A DNA stretch of 64,000 bases, taken from Kitagawia praeruptora (lineage: Eukaryota > Streptophyta > Magnoliopsida > Apiales > Apiaceae). The DNA is taken from the NCBI GenBank assembly GCA_037693485.1, contig CM075354.1, positions 58,699,501-58,763,500 of the forward strand, read 5' to 3'. Positions within the stretch are counted from its first letter, which is position 1. Each line of letters begins with the position of its first letter. The notes beneath the pieces were generated by a model. That model was not told the origin of the DNA. It saw nothing but the letters and a program-made list of their open reading frames with translations, and did no database searches. Below, one piece after another: positions 34,690-46,844 of the stretch. The position numbers were made by a program, and so were the translations under genes.

Positions 34690-35897
34690 TGTTGGGATTT
34701 ATGGGTGATGGAATAGACAACTTAACTAGTTTTACTGGTATACTTAGTTTTTACTAAGTAGAACATACTGTCATAGCCTGAAATGTATTCTTGTAATTTA
34801 AATAAATACTGTCAAGTAATAAGTGTAATTCTTGGAAGAAGTTCGATTATGTTCAAGCCTCAAGAAATACATAAGTTCGACAGAAGGAATAAATGTTACT
34901 GTCAAACTCTGACAGTAAGGTTACAAGGAAACAACATGTTGCCTAGGTCGACAGCAAGTTTCACGAAGTCGACAGCAAGTTTCAACTTGACAGCAACATT
35001 GGCGGAGATTCTAATGACAGCAACTTTGATGTACAGTTTGCGACAGTAAGTTTGGAATTCCTGACAGCAATCTCTGCGGGAAAAACATGCTGTCAATCAA
35101 AGCACAACTCTTGACAGCAATCTCTGCGGGAATTCATACTGTCAACCAAAGCAAAATTCTTGACAGTAATATCTGCGGGGAATTCATACTGTCAACCAAA
35201 GCAAAATTCTTGACAGTAATATCTGCGGGAAATTCATACTGTCAACCAAAGTATAATCCATTGACAGCAAACTTTGTGGCAAACATACTGTCATATAGAA
35301 TTAACCTGATTTAGGAATTTTCTAAGTCAAATTAAACGACAGAGTACATGTTCAAAAGAAGCAGGCGTGTTGTAATATTCAACCTTTACAGCAAGCTTGG
35401 AAAGTCTATAACTGAAGCTCGAGAGATCACATGGAACAACCTGTAAAGTCTAGAGCAGATAAAATTGAATACGGCTAGATCTGGGTGGCTCAAATGTGGA
35501 AAGTATCTTTAAATTACTTTGTGATGATCACATGGGAATAAATCATGGAATGAGCTGCAAAAGGAATATAACAGCAACTCAACAACCAATGATGATGATG
35601 ATAGTACAGTAGATTATCACACTATAAATAGAGCACTCTATTTATACAATAGGTAGCTCAACAACTGTAATCTCTTGAGTATTTGTAGCTTGAGAATTAT
35701 TTTGTTCTCAAGGTTGTAGCAAAACTTTGCAAAATAAATAAAACATTTATTTTGTGAAATCCTCGTATTTGATTTTACTTGTGTTTGCATTTCTTCTACT
35801 AGTAAATCACAAATTCTATTTAAGTTGTTGAAATAGTTTTTGAAATTTATTAGTATTGCATTCAACCCCCCTTCTGCAATACTTTCCTGGACCAACA
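34690..35897 (+). mobile_element. Solo LTR of a third Sirevirus-like family
   Basis: 1208 bp from TGTTGGGATTTATGGG to GGACCAACA, flanked by the duplication CCCAC (34685-34689, 35898-35902). The matching empty site exists in copy A near 47855. It has a TATA-like CTATAAATAGAG near 35622 and ends with the ATTCAACCCCCCTTCT stretch typical of Sirevirus LTRs, which sets its orientation to +. No internal region is left, so it arose by LTR-LTR recombination. It is packed with TGACAGYA/TRCTGTCA words. Confidence 0.92.
35054..35293 (+). repeat. About 49-bp tandem repeat within the solo LTR
   Basis: Roughly five head-to-tail copies of a 47-50-bp unit containing TTGACAGYAATMTCTGCGGG and CATRCTGTCAACCAAAGC. 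Each unit holds the family word in both orientations, so every unit could form a small hairpin. Confidence 0.85.
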
Positions 35898-36654
35898 CCC
35901 ACTTTTCTTTTGGGCCTTCTCAATCTCTTCATCCTGCTCCATTTCTAGTTCATATGTCTTTAAAGTTCCATAGAGCCTTTCAAGAGTAAATGTGTTGTAC
36001 TCTTGAGTGTTTCTTAGAGAAACAGTCATTGGCTTCCACTCTTTGGGCTGTGATCTCAGAAATTTGAGATTAGAATCGTTCACTTGGTAGATTCTTCCAT
36101 ACAGTTTCAAGCCATTCAGTAGCTTTTGAAATCTACTAAATGTGTCATTCAATGTCTCTCCATTCTTGAAATGGAAGTGCTCATACTGTTGGATCAGTAG
36201 TTGCATCTTGTTCTCCCTTACCTGTTCTGTACCTTCACAAAGAGTTTGAACAATGTCCCATACTTCCTTGGTGGTAGTATAGTTGATAACATTGTCAACC
36301 ATGTCTGTTTCTAAGCCATTAAACAGAATATTCATAGTCTTTTTATCTTTGTGGACTTCTGCGATGTCTTCAGGACTCCACTCAGAAACAGGTTTGGGAA
36401 TGTAAACGTCTAGTGCATCTGCAGTGCAAGGCCAACTCTTAACGCAGTCTTCATTGGAACATGAGGACCCTTCTCAATGCAATCTACAAAACCTTCATCA
36501 ATAGACATGAGATGTAGACGCATTTTTACTTTCCAGTGAAATTAATTTTCTCTATCAAGAACTGGTATCTTTACTCCATAATCCTTCTTAGACATGTTGG
36601 AAGTGTGTTGATCTTTAAACTTCAAATATGTTAGAAGCTTGCTCTGATACCAAT

Positions 36655-37642
36655 TGTTATTCCCAGATTACACACTTGTATAATTGTAGAAGGGGGGGGG
36701 GGGGTTGAATACAATTCTTGATATTTATAAATTTCTAATAAGAACCACAGAAATCTATAAGGAGATAATTGCTGAATGAGAAATGATTCACAAACACATA
36801 AAAAATCAGGTGGTTAAATGTACCACCTGAGACTTTTATTTGAAGAAAACTCTGTGATACAAATGTACACAGCTTCTGTTTTACTACTCTTTGCTTCTAA
36901 GGATATTCAAGAAACCCTAAGCAAATATGTCTGTGTTCTTAGTTTCTAAAGAGTTGCTACACTTGGTTATATATCCCAAGTTTACAAGTACTACAGGAAT
37001 AAGAAAATATTAATCTAATTCAAGTTGACTTGCTACTCCACTCCAAATCCACATGTAGCCGAAAGGTTGTCCTTGTGAACAGATATGTCCCCTGCACCTT
37101 TCTTGTAAGTACTGTGTAAATGGAATGCTTCTTTCTTCTGCGTTTCCAAAGTATGGCTGTCATACTGCTTTTTATACCTACTATCAACCCATGTGATCTG
37201 TCAGTCAAACCTTTCCTTATCAACTGCTAATTCCCAGCTAGCATAGAACAAAGTGTCAATGATTATCCGTTGATATTGTACATTGTCATCCATTGATGGT
37301 AGTTTGAGCTGTATCCGTTGATATTGTAGATTTGAGTTGTATCCGTTGATAGAGTCCTGTTCTCATCTGTTGATACACTTTCACTTAGACAGAATTACAT
37401 AGCATAGCTTATTTACAATTAGCTACCCTATTCTGCCTATCCATTGATGGTCAACATGACTCTGAATAAAAACACTATCAACTGATAACATAGAGATATT
37501 GCAGTATGCTGCAAAACCTCATCCGTTGATGAGCTACCTGTCAACGGATAGAGTTATAATGTCTCATCCGTTGACAGTTACAAAACATGACTTATACAAT
37601 TTTGATTGTGAAGTTATCATCAAGTACAACATATTCCTAATA
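36655..37642 (-). repeat. LTR shared by Sirevirus copies A (as 3' LTR) and B (as 5' LTR)
   Basis: 988 bp, starting on the minus strand TATTAGGAATATG (usual TG mutated to TA) and ending GGGAATAACA. It has a 13-G run on + (36692-36704) where the other LTR has seven. About ten ATCCGTTGA/TCAACGGAT words cluster at 37262-37580. A primer site lies on one side (36641-36653) and a polypurine tract (minus GGGGGAGAT, about 37643-37652) on the other. Confidence 0.9.
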
Positions 37643-37814
37643 ATCTCCCCCAATTTTTACTTGATGGCAATAAAGCATAAATTTAGGACCTTGATGATAA
37701 CAAAACATTCCTAAGGATATATATAGAACTATGCAAAAATTGTATTAAGCTACAAAAATGAAAAACAGAAGGTTTGGGAAATTTACAGAGAAGTGCTCCT
37801 CTATACTGAGCAGA

Positions 37815-40800
37815 TTAATACTGTTTCTTTTCTCTGGTTGGCATCACCCTTGATTTTCCTTTTTTGGCAGAGTTGGACTCAATCTGCATTTGGAGTTGCC
37901 CATAGAAGGCATCTTCTTTAACAACTTTTGGATTTAGCTTTTGTTGTAACCATCTCAGGTATTGGGAACTAGCCTTTGATAGTTGGTCTTCTAACCTGAA
38001 GAATCTCCTGTTACCATCTTCATCCCTGAACTCCAACATCTAGAAGGGTTGAAGGTGGATTTTCTATCCATTGTATGGGATCTTCATCTTCCTTGGTAGT
38101 CTTGATGGTGAGTTCCATTCTCTCCTTATCTGTTCTATTCTGTCAAGTATCTCCCCTTTTGCTATCTTGGAGAACCCTGTGTATCTCTTGATTGCAGAGA
38201 ACACTTTGGTTAAGGTCAGATAATTTTCTCCAAGAACCCTCTGTAGTGGCCATGTCCTCTCCTTTCCTCCCTTGTATACAAAGACCAATCTCTCAGGTAA
38301 ATGTTTATATTTGTCAATTCCTCTTACTTCTGACAATTCATCCAGATACAGATTCATGCCAGAGTATTCTTCAATATCTTCCTGATAGATAAAATCATCC
38401 CTGTTTTCCAAGATTGGCTACTTGACAATAGCAGGTACCCTAGCAACTTGAATTGGTTCCTTTGAAGGTTGTTTCCTTGGTATCCTTTTCTTCTGTTTAG
38501 GTTTCTGTTGAGGCTTCAGCAAGAATGAAGGAACCTCAATGGAGTCAAGATTCATTGGTTCCTCTTTAGGGGTTATAGGGTCACCATGGAAATTCACAGT
38601 TGGGTCGAATACTTGTGCAGGAATAGATTGTGATGAGCCAACAGTTTCACTTCTTACAATTTCTGGAGAGACATGCCTCCTTGCCTTTGATTTCACTCTC
38701 CTTTTAGGTTGGGATTTGGGGACTTCCTCAGGTTCCCTCATTTCATCCTCTACCACATCCATTAACTCCTGAGCCAGCCTGGCTTGCTTCTCCTCTGAGT
38801 TTTCATATTGATTTTCTTCACTTGGATGAGCTTCCTTTAGAAGTTTGGAGGTCTCCTCTCTTTTTGCTTCAACAAATCTAGGATGGTTGTTGGATATATT
38901 AACACTTTTCCATTCCTTATTATTACAGCCATCCAATCTCTTATACTCTTATTTGTCTTTTCCTTGAACTCTTTGATTGTCTTTCCCATTAGCTTCTCAT
39001 CATCATCCTTGGGAAATGGAAAGTCCAATTGTAACTTGTTCTTCCCATTTGCCTTTGGTGGAGAGTAGGCTCTGGTCCTTATGTATGGTTCAATTTCTTT
39101 GACATATGATGGTTCAGCATCATAGAATATAGGAGCCACAATCTCTGGAGTGAGCACCTTCAGAATTGTAGTTGATGTTGTTGGAGCTGAGGACTGAGTA
39201 GAGAATAGAGTTGATACAATTGATGCATTGATCATTCTCTCTGTCCTCAGAATTCTTTCATTTGCCTCCTTCTTGATCTTTTCTAAGGCTTCTATTCTGG
39301 CTTGCCTTTCACCATCTGAGATTTCTGATAGACTCTGAATCTCAGCCAACACCATTGGTTTCTTCTTCACAGGGGAAGCCTCTATAGATAACTCTGTTTG
39401 ATTGACCACTATAATTGGCTGTTGCTCCCCCTGAATTTGTGTTATCTTGCTACTGGATGCTGGAATTTGAATTTGACTAGAAGTAGCTGCAACCTCTTCC
39501 ACCTTTTTCTCCCCCTTTTTATTAGCATCAAGGGCTGGAGGTGAGGCTGCAAGTAGCCTTTCCAGTAGCTCAGTCTGTTTGGCTTGGTTGGCAATAACTG
39601 TCTGCATTCAAGATTCCATATTATCCACTCTGGAGGAAAGATGCATAACAGATTTGGCCAGACTATCTTCCTTCAATAATTTGCTAGTCAGCACCTTCTG
39701 AGTGGTAGTAGGGGCTAGTGCCTCAATCCTGGCATCTAGTTCTACTTTCATTTCCCTTATTGTAGTTTGGACCTCCTCCTGTTGTGTTCTTTGAATAACC
39801 ATATGCATCTTGTGAAGCTTGAGGGAGGCCAGTATTTGCTGAAGGACAGCCTTCCTCTGTGGGTCTGCATTCTGGTGCTCAGCCATAGCAGATTGATATT
39901 GCTTCATAATCTCCACATTGAAGTCACCAACCACAGTGGTAGAAGAAAATAGCCATTCTGGAGTATCCTCCACATTGACTTCTTCATCACTTGATGTGCT
40001 ATCACTGTCATTATTGCCAAACTCTTCACTGTCAGCATTTGAAGGCAGATCTGTCAAAGCTTCCTTTGCTCTTTGTAGAGATTGTGAGGTGTGCAATAGG
40101 TGCATTGCCTCATCTACCTCCACATTGCCCTGTTGTGCCATGACTTGATAGGCAGAAACAGGATGAGTAAAGGTTTCAGGATCCAAAGAGATGGAGTCAA
40201 TGATTGACTGATATTCTTATCGATATTCCATCTCTTTAGAAGCTTCATTAACCTCCATTAACTCACTTGCAATGGATGGATCTTCCTGCCTTATTTCTCC
40301 TGTAGTCCCTTCTCTCCACTCATCTCTCTTTTCTTGCATCAGGGGCTCCCCCTGGCTCACACCTCTCAAACCCTCACCTTCACCTACTAAGGTGGAACTC
40401 TCTTGCTCTCCTTTTGCCTGACCGGAAGAAATGGTCAGCCTCTCATTATTTGCCTCTCCTTTTGCCTGCTCACAAGGCAGCCTCTCACTCCCTTCCCTCA
40501 ATCCTAAAAGTGTTTCAACTACTGAGAACTCCTCCACACTTGACACAGGAATGTCAGATATAGCCGTGGTAGAGTGAGTTATTAACGGATAAGGGATATC
40601 CGTTGATGGAGTAGTTATAGCTGTCAACAGATGGCTAGGCATAGGCGCATCCGTTGATGGAGAAACACTTGTCAACGGATGAAGGATATCCGTTGATGAA
40701 GGAAAGATAGTATCCATTGAAGTGAAAACCAACACTGAATCTGTGGAGATTGATTTTAAAGATGAGGCCACAGATGCTGTTGTGAATTCAGGAATGGAAG

Positions 40801-42302
40801 ATTGATGGCCCAACAAATCATCTAGAAGATGATGACCACCAATTGCAGAGTGGGGCTTCTCCAAGAATCTTAAAGATGGAGAAACAGGAATTGATGTAGA
40901 TATCATATCCACATCCAGAGATGGAGTTGGTGATGGTGGATTGTCAAGTGTTTCGATTTGAAGGTTAAGTGACTCCACATTTATTGAAGTCACATCAAAC
41001 TGAATTTGAGAAGGTACAGTTGCCAGTACTATGTGTACACCCTGTGATGCCCCAATGGTTTTGGATTTTACTCTTCTACCATAGGTTTTTGAGAGAGGGT
41101 TATCTATGTCTCTTGCCCTTTTGTGCAGAGTTCCTGGAGTGGAACTTAAATTAGTAGTCACACCCTGTTGAGAGGATGTAACTAGAATTTGGCTTGTAGG
41201 TTCATTAACAATCTTTTGAGAGACTGAAATGATGGTTGCACCTGCCTCACCTTCCTTATCCTTAGGGCTTCTTTGATGTTCACCCTGTCCCTCACCAGTC
41301 ACTACCACCTTCACACTCCCCTCAAGAGTTTTGGTAGATTTTACAACAGGTGTCTTTTGAGAGACACTTGAGGTTTGCTTTTTAGATTGTGGTTTTGAAA
41401 CTTTGGATTTGGTCACTTTGGTAGGAGCCTGTTTGGTCACAACTACAGACTCCATTGTGACACTAGAAGGCAAAGAAATTTGGGGGTTAGAGATAGGAGT
41501 TTCAGGGCTAGATACAGTTACCTGAACAATTGGTAGATATACCAATTGTACTGCTGCATTCAAGTTCATTCAAATCAAATCACTTAAGACTCTTTTCTCC
41601 TGAACAAAATAATTGAACTTGTTATCCGGGTTAGCAATGGATAGCTCATTCTCAGATACATGCAGTGCTAAGAGCATCAAAAATCTAGCAAAATAGATAT
41701 TCTTGCTCCTAGTTTCCTTTTTACCTAATTTCGCTGCTATCTCATACATGACTAGTGTGCCAAAGTTATAGAATTTATCATTCAAAAGCATACACATCAT
41801 AACTAGCATGGAATGGGTAACAACATCAAAATTACTAATTTTGCCTGAAAAAGTTTTAATGAAGGCATCACAAAAATAACTCCATTCTTTAACCATACAT
41901 TTCCTAACAATTTTCCCTAAGTTCTCAGTACTAAGGGCATAATTTATGGAATTAAGCATGCCAACAATTTCAGCATTACTGGGTACTTCCAGACAGTTAT
42001 TCTCAGGCAATTTTAAACAAGCAGTTATCACATCAGAATTAACTACATAGTTTTTACCCTTTAAAGAAAAAGCAAGTGTACCGTCTGTGCCAATGTACTC
42101 AGCAGATGCCCACACCTCTTCAATTACCTCGTGGATTAGAGGAGTGGTGGCAGTCATAGCATATGACAGTTTGCATTTCTTCACGAAATTCAATCACGGT
42201 GTGATATGCTTCTGGAGCGTTCACTGTGTCAACAAAGGCCGCAAAATTGTTCTTCTCATAGGTAAACCCAGTGGAAGACATCATCTTAACAATAGGCGCC
42301 AT
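37815..42302 (-). pseudogene. Sirevirus copy A post-pol (env-like) ORF, interrupted
   Basis: From the ATG at 42302 (MAPIVKMMSSTGFTYEKN) about 4.5 kb of largely open frame runs on the minus strand, broken by a shift near 42150, in-frame stops at about 41570, 40217, 39608, 38418 and 38064, and a shift near 38880. The N-terminal domain (to about 41600) is shared with the + strand Sirevirus ORF (GPLSYALTAS there, KLSYAMTATT here). The middle is Ser/Thr/Pro-rich and contains STDI-type repeats written by the dispersed DNA word at 40570-40700. A coiled-coil-like part (about 40000-39600) and Lys/Glu-rich sequence follow. No signal peptide, clear membrane anchor or Cys-rich ectodomain is visible. Function unknown. 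Confidence 0.7.
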
Positions 42303-42856
42303 TGAAGTGTTTGAACTTTTGTTGCAGAGAGTTTTAGTGAAGAAGATGTAGTTAACTTATGAGATTCTTGAAAATGAATAAAAGTGAGATGTGAGAGCAC
42401 AAGATAGCCTTTTATATTTTTCAAGAATTAAAAATGAAATAATTAAAAGTAATTACTCCATTGGACAAAAGTAACTGTCAGATAATAAATGAAAAGAAAA
42501 GAAGTACAGCCATGACTAAATATACACGTTCACCAACGGCTATATTAAAAAAATTGTATATCAACGGATAAAGAATGGACGGTTGAGAAACAGTTTATCC
42601 ATCGATGACGTGGACAACCTGTTATCCGTTGACATACGAAAATCTAGTAATGTGTTTATACTACCAACGGATAAAAGGATATCCATTGATAAGCAAATTT
42701 TGCCTTAGACAAAATTTCTACAGAATTTTTTTTTTCTGAGAGTTTTTAGTTCTCAAGTAAATCAAAACACATTTCTAGCTGCAAACCAGTATGATCAGAT
42801 ATCACTAGGAATTATGAAAAATTAAGCATACCTAGTTCACCTACCACTCTTGTGAA
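42303..42856. other. Non-coding spacer between pol and the post-pol ORF of copy A
   Basis: No coding potential. It contains five to six variants of the family word in 140 bp (42552-42695), for example ATCAACGGATAAAG and GTTATCCGTTGACATACG. The other Sirevirus has an antisense ORF in the equivalent place; none is seen here. Confidence 0.6.
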
Positions 42857-45800
42857 TTAAGATTCATCAAGAGGCTTGGAGAAGATATCTGCAAGATGCA
42901 TTTCACTTGGCACAAAGTGCATTTCTACTGTACCATTCATCACATGCTCTCTAATGAAGTGGTATTTGATGTCAATATGTTGGTTCTCGAATGTTGCACT
43001 GGATTCTCTGTGATGGCAATAACACTTGTGTTGTCACAGAAAATTGGAATCTTCTCAACTTTTAGACCATAGTCAATAAGTTGATTTTTCATCCAAAGAA
43101 TCTGTGCACAACAACTTCCAGCAGCAATGTACTCAGCTTCAGCTGTAGAAGTGGAGACTGAGTTCTGTTTCTTACTGAACCATGACACAAGCCTGTTTCC
43201 TAGAAATTGACAGGAACCTATAGTACTTTTCCTATCAATTCTGTAACCTGCATAATCTGCATCTGAATAGCCAATTAGATCAAAGCCAGAATCTCTTGGG
43301 TACCAAATACCAAGGTTTGGTGTTCCCTTGAGATACCTGAGAATTCTCTTAATAGCAATCAAGTGAGACTCTCTAGGGTCAGCTTGAAATCTAGCACAAA
43401 GACATGTGGAAAACATTATATCAGGTCTACTAGCTGTTAGATATAGAAGTGAGCCTACCATGCCTCTATAGCTTGAGATGTCCACAGACTTTTCCTTAGT
43501 ATTCAACTCTAGCTTAGTTGCAGTGGCCATAGGTGTTTTTGCAGAGGAACAATCCATTAAGTCAAATTTCTTTAAAAGATCATAAATATATTTTGTTTAA
43601 CTTATGAAAATGCCCTCATTAACTTGTTTCACTTGTAAACCAAGAAAGTAAGTTAATTCACCCATCATGCTCATTTCATACCTATTGCATAAGTTTGGCA
43701 AACCTTTTACAAAGCTTCTCACCTGTAGACCCAAAAATAATATCATCTACATAGATTTGAACAAGTATTGAAGAACCATTGACATTTCTATGAAATAAGG
43801 TTTTATCTACTGTACCTCTAGTGAAGTGATTCTCCAAAAGAAATTGAGATAAAGTGTCATACCAGGCTCTTGGTGCTTGCTTCAAACCATAAAGTGCTTT
43901 CAAGAGAAGATATACATATTCTGGAAATTCTGGATCTTCAAAGCCTGGAGGTTGATGGACATATACCTCTTCTTCTAGTTCCCCATTTAGAAAGGCACTT
44001 TTGACATCCATCTGATAGACTTTGAAATTGGCATGTGCTGCATAGGCTAGGAAAATTCTAATTGCCTCAAGTCTTGCCACTAGAGCAAAAGTTTCATCAA
44101 AATCTATCCCTTCTTCTTGAGAATAGCCCTTTGCTACTAATCTAGCTTTATTCCTCACAATTATGCCATTTTCATCAGTCTTATTCTTGAGAACCCATTT
44201 GGTGCCTATGATACTTCTATCATCAGGTTTGGGCACAAGCTTCCATACTTTATTTCTCTCAAATTGGTTTAGCTCTTCTTGCATTGCTAAGACCCAATCT
44301 GGATCTAGAAGGGCATCTTCCACTTTCTTAGGTTTCTCTTGAGACATGAAACTATTGTATAGACATTCTTCTTGTGTGGCCCTCCTAGTTTGGACTCTTG
44401 AGTTTGAGTCACCAATGATTAACTCAAAAGGATGATCTCTGGTCCATTTTCTTGAAGGTGGAAGGTTTGATCTAGATGAGGTTGCTTCATCTAAATGAGC
44501 ATGATCTTGTTGATTCGTCATTGAGTGTTGACTTCGAGAAACTCCCCCTGAGTTTGTTGTCCTTGCGGAATTATGAAGTTGACTGTCAACGGATGCATCA
44601 TTTTGTCTATCAACGGATGCTCCGTTTTGCCTATCGACGGATGCATGAGAATGCCTGTCAACGGATGCATCTGATGCTCCAATATGACTGTCAACGGATG
44701 CTTCATTTCCAGTGTTAGCATCACTTCTAGTTGGACCAACAACTCTAGGTGAATTTTCATGGTCATGATCTTCACTTTCCTCATCATCATCAATGTACAT
44801 TCTTCTTTCTACCTCATTTTCAAATTTCAACTTTTCATGGAAGCCTTCATCATTTAGACCTAGAATCTTTTGATCATCAAACACAACATGTACAGATTCC
44901 ATAACAATGTTGGTTCTTAGATTGTAGACTCTATAGGCTTTCCCTGCTGCATACCCAACAAAGATAGCTTCATCTGCCTTTGCTACAAATTTGCCCAAGT
45001 TATCTCCATGATTCCTTAGCACAAAACACTTACATCCAAAGACATGAAGGAAAGATAAAGTTGGTTTCTTGTTGGTAAATAACTGATAAGGAGTCATTCC
45101 TCTAGCTTGATTGACCAAGGAAATATTCTGAGTGAAACAGGCAGTGTTGACAGCTTCAACCCAGAAATATGTTGGCAAACTTGATTCACTTAGCATTGTT
45201 CTAGCTGCTTCAATGAGAGTTCTATTTTTCCTTTCAACAACCCCATTTTGTTGAGGTGTTCTAGCAGCAGAAAACTCATGGACAATTCCATTCTCTTCAC
45301 AGAAAATTTCATTGTGGAATTTTTGAATTCAGTGCCATTGTCACTCCTGATTCTCTGTACTTTGACTTCAGAGCCATTGTTTACTAGTCTGAGATGATTG
45401 ATGATGATTTCACTTGCACAATCTTTGGAGTGCAGAAAGAAGGTCCATGTAAACTTAGAAAAATCATCTACAATCACCAGACAGTATTTCTTCTTTGAAA
45501 TGGACATGACATTTACTGGACCAAATAAGTCCATATGCAGCAATTGAAGCGGCTTAACAATGGATGACTCTGTCTTGCTCTTGAAGGATGATTTCTTTTG
45601 TTTCCCTAATTGATAGGCATCACACAATCCATCCTTGATGAACTCCAATTGAGGGATTCCTCTAGCCAGATCTTTTCTTACCAAATCATTCATAACTTTA
45701 AAATTCAAATGTGACAGCTTTTTATGCCATAGCCAACTCTCATCCTTGCTTGCTTTGCTGAAGAGACAAGTGATGGATTCTGAGCATACTGAATTGAAGT

Positions 45801-46844
45801 CAGCTATGTAAACATTTCCTTTTCTAAAGCCTGTCAATACCACATTATTGTCTTCCTTGGCAGAAACAACACAGGCTTCTTTTGTGAACTTTACTTCATA
45901 GTCTTTGTCACAAATCTGATTGACACTAAGCAAATTGTGCTTCAAACCGTCAACTAAAGCCACTTCTTCAATGATGATATTGTCCTTTGAAATCAAGCCA
46001 TATCCCTTAGTATATCCTTTGCTGTCATCTCCAAAGGTAATTCTAGGGCCAGCTGCCTCCTTGAACTCTGTGAGCAGGGTTGAATCTCCTGTCATGTGCC
46101 TAGAGCATCCACTATCTAGGTACCATAGATTCCTTCTTTCCAAAATACAAATCAAGTTGATTTTGGTACCCAAGTTTCCTTGGGTCCTTTCTTGTTAGCC
46201 TTTGGTTTTGCACTCTTAGCAATCTTCATTTTAGGTGTAGATGCTTGAGTGATAGGTTTTGATAAATGCTTATTTGCATGAATATTTGATGCATGTATTT
46301 GTGGAAAATTGGCATACATATTATTCATGCTAGGAATGCTCCATGACATTTGTGGCATATTCACAGATTGAAAATAAGGATTAGACACATATGGCATGTT
46401 CACATATGGATTTGAAAAACTAGCATTTTGATACAAACCAGGCATTGCAGGCATACATGGTATTGTTTGAGGTACATGAACAGGAGCCTTGTTAACAATC
46501 TTGCAATTAGAAGATAGGTGATTGACACTATTACAATTACTACAAGTTTTCCTAGGGGCAAACTTGTCAGGAGAATAACTGTTTTTCTTGTTGATGCCTA
46601 TCTTACCATTTCTGTTCTTTTTCTTTTTACCCTCAGTTTCTACCTTTTCATTATCTGATTTACCAACAGCCTTTTTGTTATGTAAATCACCTGCCTTAGC
46701 CTTCCCACTAGATTTGGTTTGGCTACTCTCACCACTAACAAAGTTCTTGTTGACTGGACCATACTTAATCCAGTTTCTTAAGTTCCTTCTTACTAACAAA
46801 CTTTTTGTTAGTCGATGGATACCTCTCATCCGTTGATGGTTCAT
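42857..46844 (-). pseudogene. Sirevirus copy A pol: protease, integrase, RT, RNase H
   Basis: In order on the minus strand: a zinc-knuckle-like CSNCNSVNHLSSNC, an Asn/Pro/Tyr-rich stretch, the protease site LDSGCSRHMTG, the pre-integrase domain (HKKLSHLNF), and the integrase core with D in HMDLFGP, D in RSDNGTEF and E in VVERKNRT. A frameshift lies between the last two at about 45315. The integrase C-terminal part (FVGYAAGKAY) and an acidic linker with ASVD repeats (about 44700-44580) lead to RT with YQMDVKSAFLNGEL and catalytic YVDDI. A break near 43600-43690 (in-frame TAA) separates the end of RT and RNase H (SDADYAGY, STSTAEAEYIAAGS). A final shift precedes the end at a TAA, 42857-42859. 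Confidence 0.88.

Larger units (their letters stand above)
33455..36654 (-). pseudogene. Partial Sirevirus body (copy B): primer site and gag, truncated and split by a solo LTR
   Basis: On the minus strand a primer site (GCTCTGATACCA on +, 36641-36653) follows the LTR at 36655-37642. Gag then runs from about 36590 down to 33455 with the same sequence as copy A (46640-48579). The capsid part (36335-35903) includes KEVWDIVQTLCEGTEQ. It is interrupted at 35897-34690 by a solo LTR. The rest has the zinc knuckle CYNCGIAGHMISEC, an in-frame TAG at 33944-33946 and a coiled-coil-like part. Homology to copy A stops abruptly at about 33455. It is therefore a fragment, attached to the LTR of copy A. Confidence 0.85.

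Noticed and set aside
35054..35293. Regular 49-bp repeats resembling a CRISPR array
   Set aside because: Units are contiguous without unique spacers, lie inside a plant LTR and no cas-like gene is present.
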